A DNA stretch of 64,000 bases from Caprimulgus europaeus. Its lineage: Eukaryota; Chordata; Aves; Caprimulgiformes; Caprimulgidae. Where the stretch lies: NCBI GenBank assembly GCA_907165065.1, contig OU015541.1, positions 8,876,501 to 8,940,500 of the forward strand. Reading direction: 5' to 3'. Both the position numbers and the translations under genes were made by a program. Below the pieces are notes generated by a model. That model was not told the origin of the DNA and ran no database searches. It saw nothing but the letters and a program-made list of their open reading frames with translations. Shown one piece after another: positions 34,901 to 46,900 of the stretch (positions are counted from its first letter, which is position 1; every line of letters starts with the position of its first letter).

Positions 34901-37900
34901 ATTAAAGCAGATATTGCCTCTGTTGGCTGCTTTATTTTGCTTTTGAAATTCTGTGAAGTTTTTTTTTCCCTGATCTGCCTGAGACTGTGCTTTGGAGTTG
35001 TGCCCAAGACCTTTTTTTTTTCCCTTCCTAATACTTAATTTTTTTTTTCCCCTCCTCCCTGTGCTTCCCCTGAGATCTGTGCCTGGGCTTTTTAAGGTAA
35101 TTGAGATGGCAGGAGCCACATAATGTGTTAACTTGGTTAAATTAACTCAAAATCCTTCCAGTGGCTGTTGAAATGTGCCTGGCTGCTTCAGGAAGCCTCG
35201 GATCTGCTAATGCAGTACGGAGCAGGGATTTGCAGGGCTGCTGCCTCTGGGTTGGGATCAACCCTTGGGGGTCACCTCCCCATGGAGCCAGTCCACGCCT
35301 GTGGGGTCTGAAACCTGGAGAGAAATAGGGAGCAAGAACACTTTGCAGGGAATTTGACTTCTAATAATCTTCTCAAATAATAAATATGCTGTAATCTTGG
35401 GAGCAGATCTCTCCTGTCCCGCATCCTAGTGTGGTTTTCTGTGAGTGGAAGCAGCTGCAGGGGGAATCACTGGTGGGGAGTGGGGTCACACAGTCTTGGG
35501 CTGGGAAAAAGCATCCTCATGGTCTTCCCCCACTCGCTGTTCTGCCTCTGTGTGCTTTGAAAGACCCACCTGTAAGTTTAAACAGTTATCCCAGAGCCAA
35601 ACAGGAGAGGAGCGAAGCAGGAGGGTTTCTTTCTGGGGAAGGAGGGTTTCTTTTTGCCAGACTTCCCAAACTGCCTTGTTCCCCTGTGCCCTGCTGTTGG
35701 GGATGGCACCCACATGTGTGCACCCATGCTGGGGGTGCAGAGAGGCAGCTGAGGACCTGGGAAGGACCTGGTGCTGCTTTTCCTTGTCACAGCTGGTGAG
35801 AGCTGGCTGGTGTGGCCAGTGATGCTCCCTTGGGAGCGGGGGGGTGTGTGTGTGGGATACTGACCTTGGCTGCACACCTCCATTGCACCCAGAGCCAGCC
35901 TCTGGCCTGTCTGGCAGTGGGGACAGTCACCCTTGTCTTGTCATGCTTCCCACCCAGCACCCTGGCCTTTCTGCTGAGGCTCTACAAACACTGTGCTACT
36001 GATTCATTCCTCCCGAGGAAGGGGAGGCATCACTGATATGGAGTGAAATTCCCCCAAAGCTGCAGCGTGTCCTCCCTCTGTGCTGCTGCCTGGCTCCCTC
36101 GCTCAGGGTCAGTGATTTCTCTTGCTGTGGATTTATTTAGGGATTTGCTGTCTGTTGTTTCCCACTGCCCTGGCCACAGGGTGACACTGGAGGCACCCTA
36201 CCTGTCCCCTCCAATGGGGTGGGAGCAAGGTCTTTCCATAGGTGACCTTTGCCCATTTTGGGGGGGGGAAGCTTTGCAGAGGATCCCATGGGCTTCTGCC
36301 CCTTGAATCCATATGGACTTGCTGGAATGGTGATGAAAAGCAGTGTGCCTTCTTGGTGTGGTCACCAGCAGCCCCAGTACTTCTGCCTGAGTGGGCCATG
36401 TCCCTGAGAGCACCTTCACACTGCGGGCAGCCCCGCTTGCCTGGCAGCGAAACAGAACGCCACCCACAACTAGTGAGAGGAGCGACTTGCTTCTCGGCTA
36501 ACAAGATTTAGGTGGATTATGCTATGTATTTAATCAAGGGCTAAGCTCATTGCCTTATTTGAAATGGATCAAAGCCCTTGAAAATGCCAGCCTGGAGACC
36601 AGCTATTGAGTGAGAATATTATTCAGCCGTGTTTCTGTGCGGTGAAGCTTGCTTTCGAAGAAGCTGGGTAGTTCAGCAGGAAGGTTTTATGTCACAGCAT
36701 TGGCCAAACACAAAACCAGATGTGAAAAGTGTGAGGCGATGGGGAGGTAGGAGTACGTGAGTGTCGTTAGTCACTCAGCATCCCGCAGGATATGGGCAGG
36801 GAAAAAGGCTTCCTTTTCTAGCTTTTCGGTTGCAACCACATTTCCAGATATCTAAAGCTCTGTGCTAGCAGGTAAGGGAGATCCTCTGGCTTTTGGTAGC
36901 CAGGCTTTCACCTTCTAGAAAAGCAGCTTTGATTTTTGTGTGAGCTTGTGTGGCTCTGCAGCAGGGATCAGATTCTGCCCCACGCTCCCTGCAGTGGTCA
37001 TTGGCAGCACTGGAGCTCACAGGGGTCTTGTTTCCCCATGTCTTGGTCCCCACAGCAGTGTTGCCATGGGACTTTGGCTGTGGCCATGGAGGAGCCCATG
37101 CTGGTTGCAGAGGAATAAAGCAGAAGATGCTCCTTGCTGCTCTTTTAGCCTGGAGAGACATGCCCTGCTCTGGCAGTTGCTGTGTGGTGGCAGCACACGT
37201 CTTGCAGTGAGAGCAGCTCTCCCCATTTCTCGGGGTCACAGGTTGCTGGCTGTGGGGCTCCTGCTCGGCTCGGGCAGGCACTGCCCTGCCTGTGGCTTGT
37301 CCTGTTGTGGGGCGAGGAGGTGCCTGGCCCCAGGAGCAATGCACAGTGTGGGAAGGGGCTGGTAGCAGAGCTTTTTTGCTCTGTGTGTGCCGAGGCGGGC
37401 AGAAGGAAGTGTCACTAAATGCAGATATTGAGGCCAGTTTAAGTGACTTTCCAGTGAAGAGCTGTTTTGCTTGCTGGGGTCTGCCTGGAGTGGTAGGTCA
37501 AGGTCATCTGAGGTGCAGAGCCATCTCTTTCTGGCAAGGTTAGGGGTTTTTTTTGCTGAGAGATGTGTTGGTGCTCGCAGGTGCCCTATCCCCGTGTCTA
37601 TGGTCAGGATGCTGCGAGCACACCCCGCGCCGCTTCACCTCCATGCGGTGAGCTGTCCCAACATAGCTGAGCAAGCTGTTGAAAATAGGCCAGCTATTCA
37701 AATCACCTTTCCTCTTTCTTAAAAAGAGAAGTTTGTTCCACTAACCACTTTCTGTAGTGCTGCCATTTGACGTGGGGTGGGCAGCTGCAGCTCACCACTC
37801 TCCTGCTCCATGAACGTGACTGTCGGCACTGCCTGCAGAACAGAAAATAGCTCGACCAAATGCCTTGTCTGGAGGAGTCTGTGCTGGAGGACAGGTACTG

Positions 37901-40900
37901 GTGACTTTTGCTTTGAGGTGAACCAAGCTGTGCAGTTCTCACACAGCAGCAGGTACTGGTGCTCCCCACACCATCACTGCTCCTTGCCCTTCACTTAAGG
38001 CAGCGTTGGGGCTTTGCAGGCTTTTCTCCCCACCCCAATTCTCAGACCTCCTTGTGTTTTTGCCTCACTGCATGCAGCAGTGGAAGTAACCCCAGAGTTG
38101 ATGCAGGGAGATAAAATCAGCCGTGTCCTGCTTGTGCCACAGGTGTGGGGGTCCCTCCCTCACCCCAGCTGCCCCATCTCTCCTGGGCATGGCCTGAGCC
38201 CTCATGCAGGGCTGGCAGAGCTGCTTGTGTGACAGCCGGGTGCAAAGTGTTCTCATGTATAATTTATTGCTAATCAAACCTGCAAATGAGGCTTTGCCTC
38301 AGTTCTCCTCCAGCCCAAGCCCATTATGCGTCCTCCTGCCCTAACTTGTATTTTTAATTACAGACAAGGATTGGTCAAGCATCCTTTTGTGTTTCGGAGG
38401 CCTTGGCAGGCTTGCCAGCTTGCAATCACCCTGTCAGCGCCGGCGCTCTGGTGTCTTGGGTTGTATCAAATGGTTTGAGAGTTTCCAGGCTGTGGCAGTG
38501 GGGTGTCTGCTGGTTCCTGGCCCTGTCAAGCAGCTCCAGGATGGCTGTTCTGTGCGTGGGGTTTGGAAGGGCCGTAGCGTAGGAGCAGATGGAGGGAGCT
38601 GTGCTGGGGGAAGCTGCCCAGCTTCAGGGTGCTCTAGGTTAACCCTGCTTTCACCTAATTAAAAAAGAAAAAAAGCCAGTCAACATGGTAATTGTCTCGT
38701 TTGCTGATGTGCTGCAGAAAGCTGCGAGCGAAGCATGGCTCACAGCGGGTGCTGACACCAACCCTTTCCCCCCATGCTGCCCTCCCCCAGCTGCTGTCCC
38801 CTGCCCTGCCTCGGGCTGCAGCTTGTTGTCCCCGGGCTGCTCTGAGGGCACGGGAGTTCCTGGTAGTGGCCAGGGCTCCTGGTGTGACTTGCATTCAGTG
38901 GGTACCAAAACCCTGTGGGTGGAAGTTCCCACATGAAGATCACATCCTTCCACACCGTGTGGCAGCCAGCTCCTGGAGTCAGAGCTGGGGGGCTCCCCTG
39001 CCAGCTTGGCCCTGAGCCTGTAAAAGGGCTAAAACCCAGCCTTGATAGAAAAGGACCCTGCTGTGGTCAGGGAAAGGCTGAACTTGCAGAAGAATGACCT
39101 GTATGAAATTTGTCTGTTGTCTCCCCACCTTTGCACTTGGAGTGTTGCATCCACACCTGGCTTGGGAGCAGGTCAAAACCCCACATCACAGGATGCTGCT
39201 GAAGAGCATCATGGCATTTGTAGGGCTGTGTCTGCAAAGTGCTGCCAAGGGCTCGGCCATGTCGGGGACAGGGGGAGCGGAGGAGGATGGTGTCTAGCTG
39301 TAACATCATGGAGAAGCAAACATGACCTGGACAAATGGGGTAACTTGAGTGGATTAATTGGTGTAATCTAAAATCTCCTTATCCAGCATGGAGAGAAGGG
39401 CTGGTGCCTCAACTGCGAGGAGGAGGATGTGCAGGTGCTTCGCTGTGGGCTGGTTCCCCGCTCGGTGGGTTGGAGGGGCTGGTTCCCCGCTCGGTGGGTT
39501 GGAGGGGCTGGTTCCCCGCTCGGTGGGTTGGAGGGGCTGGTTCCCCGCTCGGTGGGTTGGAGGGGCTGGTTCCACGCTCAGTGGGATGCCAGCCCTGATC
39601 AGCCCCTTCCCGGAGGAGTTCTGCCTTTGCTGCCTGCCCAGCTCCTTCCCTGCAGCCCTCCCAAGCCTGCTGGTGTCTACAATAGCCTGCCTGTTTGAAG
39701 TGAGAGGATGTTTGCAGAGGAAGAGGAGGTTGTTGAGCCCCTGATAAAGCTGACTTCGCCTCAGCTGTCCTGCATGGAGCTCTTCCAGCCCCTCCATGGC
39801 AATGTGCTGCTGCTCAGTGTCTGCCCTAGCCCTGAGATTGCTGAGGAGCTGCTCTGGTCCATCTTCATGAGATGTGCATCAAGAGATGTGCATGTACGTG
39901 GTGTTTTGGGGCACTTTCTTAGGATGCAAAGGAAACATGCTATCCCCAAGACCTTATAGCCTGTTTGATGGGCTTGGAAATTTAGCTTCCCACTAATGAC
40001 TTGGGCATTGGAGGCTGAAGAGACTCTTAAATGGGAGCTGGATGTGGGAGGGGACAGGAATCGTAAGCTGGTATCTCTGGGCTCTGCATACAGTCACGTG
40101 GAGTTTTGTGGCTAAGGGCAGGGAAGCCTGTGCTGGGATCTCCTCAGCTTTGGATGAGCACAGAGGCTTCCAAATCTGTGGCTGAGACTGTAAGCCCAGG
40201 GCAAGGAGATGCCATGGGGACTGGCACTGCCTCCGTGCAGGAGGTGGCCAACGTTTGCTTTTCGAGGTCACATTTCTGACCCATCCTGCCCTCCCTGTTC
40301 GCATGGCTGATCATCCCCTTGGGCTTCAGCGTCTTGCCCTGCCTCTACCCAGGGATTTGGTTGTGCAGGAGGGTGCCAGCGCATCCCCAGCTTTCCCAAA
40401 GCCCACTCTTGTGCTGTGGTGGCAAAGCACTGCGTGGCTCTCTGGCTCTGACTCAATGGTGCCCACCTGGGTCGTGCTTGTGGGCTGCTGAGGGGCTGGA
40501 GCAGCCTCTGGGTGCTGTGTGCCTGTGCTGGTCCCCATGGATGGGCACCCAGAGCCCCCGTGTCCTAACCCTGCTCCTGAACCCAAACCAAGGGATGTAC
40601 CCACTTGTTAGAAATTATTTTCCCTCCTCATTTGCCAAATGCCACCTCCTTATCCCAAGGGTTTGTGCTGTGGGCTGGCAGGACAGCGTGGCCGAGCAGG
40701 GCACGGGGTGTTGGACATGTCCCACGTGAGGCTGGGGAGCACTGGCCTCCTGTCCCAGCACATTTATCTCTTCCAAGGTAGCTGAGTGTCTGACTCTTGT
40801 TTGCAGAGCTTGACTTCTGGCCGCAGGCAGGCTGGAATTGATTAGTTTACTTTTTTTACTCTCCCCCTCCTCCCTGCCCTGTTGCTCATATGGATGAGTG

Positions 40901-43900
40901 AGTGGTCAGATCCCTTGGTAATCATGCAACTTGAAGAAACTGCTGTCTGTGAGGAGCTTCAGGGTATTTCTGTGGGGAATGGGATGGAGGTGGATGTTTG
41001 CTGGCCCCCTGTGTGTCCCCATGTGTGCTTGTCCCTCTCCAGGGCTGCAAGGTTGCGTGATGTGGAAGAACTTCAGCTTCGAAGTTCCAGAGCAATTGCA
41101 GAGCCACCAGGCAGATGAGGGCTGGTGCTCCGTGCTTTTCCTCTGTTTTTGTAAACTCAACAAACCTTGTGGGGTTTTGGAAGCCACAAGCTTCCTGTCC
41201 ACAGCAGTCAGCAATGTCCCCATCACCCATGGTGGATCCTGAGCTCTGCTTACAGCCTGGGGCTGCGGACACTCTTATCCCTCGCTGAGCTCACTCACTT
41301 AATAGCCTTGTTGCTGCTTGTCTGGGATTAATGTGTAACTTAATGGTAATGTGCTCAGCCCGATTCTGTGAGCGTGGTGCTTGTGGTGAAGGGCGGTGTG
41401 AATCTGGTTTCTAGTGCCAGGGCACTTTGTTCTCCCCCTTCCTGTGATAAGATTTAGGGTTTTCTTATGCCTGGCACCGTGGCGGCAGCGCTGTGAGTAA
41501 ATGTTTGCCATGGCCGGGCAGGAGGGACGAGTCGGCAGAGGGAGGGAGAGGAGGGTGATCCTGGGGGGAAGCCACCGGGCACGGCACTTCCCTGCATGGC
41601 TGTCCCTGGAAAGGGCTCTGACATCTGCCAAGGTTTGGTCCCAAAGCTCATGGTGAAGGTGTGTGGCACGGGGGTGATGGAGAGAAGGGTTTTTTCATTT
41701 TCCCCTATTCAAGGCATCCCACACAGACTCTCAGGCCATTACTTTTCTGCTGACACCCAGGAAGGCGTCAGGTAGGCTGTGATGCGATGCGTAGTCTCTC
41801 GGTTAAGTGCTAAGTGAGCTCGCAGATAGAGGGGTGAATAATCTCCGATGAAGTCATGCCCTACTCTGATAATGGAACTGGTTAATTTATTAACAGCAGC
41901 TGGATTACTGGTTTGCTCGTCAGGCGGAAGAAAAAAGTATAAAAAATGTTAGGTATTCCAAGGCTACATAGCTCACAACAAAGCTAATAAATGTCTTAGG
42001 ACATCAGGGTTCTTACAAAATCCCATAGGTTATGGTCTGTGTGCTGGAACTTCAAAGTTCCATCCACTTTCTGATAGCCTTTTTCATCCTGTAAGAACAC
42101 AGCAGCTGGACTGACTCTTTGCAGCGCAGTCTTTAATTACTGCAGACAAGAACAACTCTGTAATCGTACCGCGGAGGCCAATCTGCTGTGGGTCTTAATG
42201 GCACTGCACGGTGAAAGTACCCTTGGCAAGGAGCTCCAAGCTACTGACTCTTAAAATCTATGACAACAATAATCCCATGTGATTGAAGAATTTCAGCTTG
42301 GAGAATTTTTTAGGAGTTGAAAGGGCTGAGGAGCTCTCCAGTGGTTGAGCCAGGCTGATGGGTAATGTGGAAGTGGGGCTGTGGCAGTGCTCCTTCCCTG
42401 GCTGCTGGAATAGCTGGTTTCCCAGTACCTGCCAATGTGTGGGAAAGAAATCACACTGGGGAGAGTCTCGGAGTATTGCTACAGGGGGATCTGTCCTTCC
42501 ATGCTGTCTCCATAGTGCAAATTGTGCTTGCTGCAAAGCGACCTTTCTGCATGTGTTCAGGGCTGAAGCGTTTGTAGGACACTATTTTCACTAGCAGTAC
42601 TGGCTGCAGTATTGCAGTGTGTGCCTGCTGGCTCTGGGCTCTTTGGCCCCAGCGAGGAGCCGGAACGCCCAGCATCAGGTCAAATGAGGTGGTGGCCATT
42701 GCCCTGCTGATAGCAGTAGTCATCCTGTGGCGTGGTGCTTGGGTATTACCAGGGTAAACGCCTCGGTGCAGGCAGAGGGTTGCACTCTGGGACCTGCTTT
42801 GCACCTCCCATGGGCGGTTCATGGCGAGTGTCCCCACTGGCGTGCCCTGCCCTGCCGCGGTCGGAGACACGCAGCAGCCAGCAGCTTGGCATAGGCGAGC
42901 TCACCATGGGGGTGAAGGTCTCTGCCAAGGGTTTTGCCATTCTGATGGCAAGAAGTGTGTCCCATGGAGCGTGTGTGTCACGGGCGAGCTAGGCGGGGAG
43001 CAGGACTTTCCCAGCACTAATTTTTTTTTTCAGAGACAAAGCTGATGTACATAAGAGCTGGACCATGCTTTAGCCATAAATGGCAGTGGAAGATGTGCTG
43101 TGGGTCTTGCTGCATTGAGCAAAGAACAAATGCCATCCTGGATGCTGTAACCACAAATCCTGTGCCTGTTTTTAAGGCGGATGACTGGGAGAGCATATTG
43201 TTTCATCTGTGTTAACTAAGAAGGTCCAGCCTGGTGTAAGAGGCAAACCACTGACCAGAAACATCATCTTGGACCTCCCGTTTGGAGCAGCTCATTTGCA
43301 GCAAACATGAGGCTGTACATGTGATGACCCTTTTTGTTCAGCCATGCTGAACTTGTAAAACATGCTTGAAAAATCAGGTCTTTGTCTGTTTTTTTTGGGA
43401 ATATCCTGAACAACGGTCCCATTCTCTTTTCCTCCATCAAAGTCAGAGTGTTAAAGCTTCAGACAGTGCAGCTTGTACCGTGTGAACTGAGTCAGTAAAT
43501 TCATGATTCTGTTAAGTTGGTTTTTATCTTGACAGTTTTATACTTTCCAGTGGGTCTAGTTAATCTCCTAATTTGGAAGACTAACAAATCAGTGATTTCA
43601 CAATCTGTATAAATGATGTGATGTATATAGATTGGATTTGGATTTAAAATCTCTGTCTTCTGTTTCCTGCTGTTGTCTGGCTGTATTCTAGATTGCTTCC
43701 AGTGGTGAGGGACAGCCCCCATGAAAACTCCCTACTGAATGCATTTCCTGGGCAGTACCACCCCCACGTCCCCTTTTTCCTGCAGGTACTAAGGCTGCCT
43801 GTTTGCTGTGTAGGATGCCCAGCTCGGTGATGGGGGTTGCCTGCAGAGGAATTTCTTTCTCTCCTTGCAGCCATGCCAATTCCCATGACTGGGGAGACAA

Positions 43901-46900
43901 GGAGTTGTCCTGAGCAGCCCACATCCTTCCCTGCCCTCCTGCTTCAGGGACAGTGCTGGGGAGGATCTGCCTGCTCTTCCTCTCCCTTGCTTGCCCAAGC
44001 ATTCACTTAATTCTTATTTATTATTTTTCTAACGGAAGCTCTCCGTTTCCTCATCCTGATCCTCTGTGAGCATCAGGCTCAGGCGTCGGGATTCTTGACG
44101 CTTCGAGATGGTGTCTGAGACACAGGAACTCCCACCACTTTGTCTCCTAATGAACCTAAGGAACAAACACTGAACTGTAAATGTTGGCTGTTGGTAGCCA
44201 GCAGCAGCAGCCCGAGTGCTGCCAGCCGGAGAGGTTAGCAACCATTTCACTGGCCTGCTGAAGAGCCTTTTATTGTGCATTTAACTGTGCGGTGCCCGCA
44301 AGTGCCCAGCCAGTGCTGTGCTTTTATGCTCTGTGTGCAGAGAAATCTGCTGGCAGCTGATGCTCTTTTTCTCCTTGGAAGCATTTGTGCTGACCCTGGC
44401 GAAGGGAGGCGAGATGGGGAGGGTGGGCTGGCTGTAGATGGGGAGAGCTGCCCATCGCCACGAAGAGGGAGGGATGGAAGATAAACAGGAGATGCAGTCG
44501 TGTGCAATTGCATCTCCTGAACTGCAATTAAAGTAGGAGAGTCCGAATCTCACTAGGAATGGTAATATTTAACTTGGGCAAATGCTTGTTATGCTCCATG
44601 CTCCAGCCTGGAAATGTCACTACACCCTTCCTCGCAGAGAGGAACTGCAGCAGAGCCCAGGAGTTGAGCTGCTCTTGGGATTTGCAAAGCCCTGTGTGAT
44701 CTTACAGCCATCCTCGGCATTCCTGCCCTGGTGCACGGGTGAACTGTGTCCTCTGGTTTTTCTAACCGCAGCATGGTCTGTGTGGAACCGGGTACTGTGT
44801 GTGCTGGCACTGGGCTGCCCCATGGCTGTGACTGCACTCAAGTGACTTGGGGCCAGGGTGCAGGGCTCCTTCCCTGGGTGCTTTGGTGCTGCAAGTGCTC
44901 TGTGAGTTCCCTTGGCCTTCCGAGTTTTCCCATGTGTGCAGAGCTTGTCGTGCTCCTCTTGCTGGGAGTCCTAAAATTGGTGCAGAGTTCTTCAAAGCGA
45001 GTGGTGCAAACACCTTAGCTCTGCCAGCTGTGGGATTGCAACTGCAAGTTGCCATGTTAAGTGTGTGCTTTAAAAATTTAGGGACTATTAGAATAATTTG
45101 AATTTTCTTCCTTCTTGCTGAAGCCTCCCTAGGGTCATATTTCTCCAAAACAGTTCAGATGCAAATTCCCTGTATTCAGGTTATGGTTGAGCATGGCTGC
45201 AGTCTCCCATCCTCCCCACTTGCTTTGTGCACGTGCAGGCTGCAAACTTGCCAATTTTGGAGACGGGTGGTTTGTAATTACCAGCTCAGTGCTGCTGTTG
45301 CACTGTTAATTCTTAGACCACTTAACGTGTCAAATTATTCCTTCCTGCACTATTTATATGTGAAGGGCTAAGTAACAGTGATGGCATTAATATTAAATTC
45401 TCTAAAACTAATAGGAACCTCTTATTTAATTGTTTTGGCAGTCTGTACTTCTGGGGAATACGATGCCACTTGGAAGGCTAATAGAGCCAGAGATCTCATG
45501 GTGTATTAGCGATGGGATGCTGCTAGATTTCCTAGTTAGATTGTTCACCAGTTAAGACTATCATAAGTGTCTGTCTGTTCCTTGGAGGCTTAAACCCCTT
45601 CGTATTGCTAATGCTAATGGAGCTGAATTGATGCTGGGGATCTGCTGGGAGAGCTTAGTAAAAGGCTTAACATAGACATGACTCTGCTGGTTTCGCTGTC
45701 CGTGCAGGCGGTGTTTGCAGTGGACAGGATCTCCTAGTGCTGGCAGGGTGCTGGGGGTGACCTGAGCACCCATCCCTGTGGGACCTTCACCCCTTCCAGA
45801 GTCTCTGTTGCATCTCCCATGTGCAGGCATCCCACAAGCTCTGCTGGGCACTTCATACCTGCTCCCAATGTCTGGCAAAGGGGTTTGTTGGGAGGCAGTT
45901 TCCGCAGTTGTCCTTTGGTTTATGACAGTGTTGGCTGAGGTGTCAGGGACAGGACAGGGCTTGTGGTCCCTGGACAGGGTCCAGCTGCTCCAGAACTCTG
46001 AGTGCCGGCAGGAGAAGGCTGCATGTTGCAGTGAGACCGTGATAAACTCACAAACAGCCCCTCTGTGCTCCTGCTGCACTGATGGACTAATGAACCGGGA
46101 GATAGGCTGAACGTGACAGAAAGCCCTAAATCTCAAAGCAGAGGAAGACCTGCTCCTTCCTCAGGAAAGCCAGGCTGCTGTGCTGGGTCCTGATACTGCT
46201 GCGGCACGCAGGGCTGCTGTGAACTGCCTGGCCCCTCTTCCTGACCCCAGCGCTGTCTCTCCCGGTGTGGGGCTCGAGGTACTGTGCCATGCCCTGTGCT
46301 GAGGGATGCTGGAGGAAGGTCCTTTCCGCAGGTGACGGAAGCATGTTGGGGTCAGGAGCAAGGCATGTCAGGTCTGTCCCCTTCCTGTGTCAGTAGCTGG
46401 CGTGGATCATGCTCAGACCTCTTCCGAATCAACTCCTGAGCTGCAGATTACCCTGCTGCCTCTTCTAGTCCATATCATCACGGTGAAATTAATTTTCCAT
46501 GAGAGAGTCAGCTGTTTCTTGATTAGAAGTGCTCCGAAAATACCAACAGAGAAATGATTACAGGAAGCCTTCAGCGCTCATTTATATAATTGGACTTTAC
46601 CTCCCTGATTGAAGTTGTGGCATCCACTCCTGGCTTGGACGAGCACTTGCCCTCCCTGTTGCTTGTGAGCAGAGAGGTTGGGGTGCAGCATCCCGAGGGG
46701 TGCACTGGCCCTGGGGTGCAACCGTGTGCCTCTGCTCCAGCTGGTAGCAAGCTGTACTTGGTGGTGCCACCATGATACCGTGATTTCCATGTGTTTAAAT
46801 CCCAGTGGGGTGGACTTGTCCTTTAACAAACTAATGAGAATAATCTTAAGGCAGTCATTTGGGCAAATGCATTCTTAAATTTTGCTCATTTCTGTGTGGG

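Noticed and set aside
39100..39200. Possible further CR1 internal fragment
   Set aside because: The phrase around 'ttggagtgttgcatccacac' resembles CR1 internal sequence, but the match is too short and diverged to call by eye.
39388..39797. 118-147-codon frames with [12 protein letters not shown] or [11 protein letters not shown] repeats
   Set aside because: Products of the 29-bp VNTR, present in several frames and on both strands.
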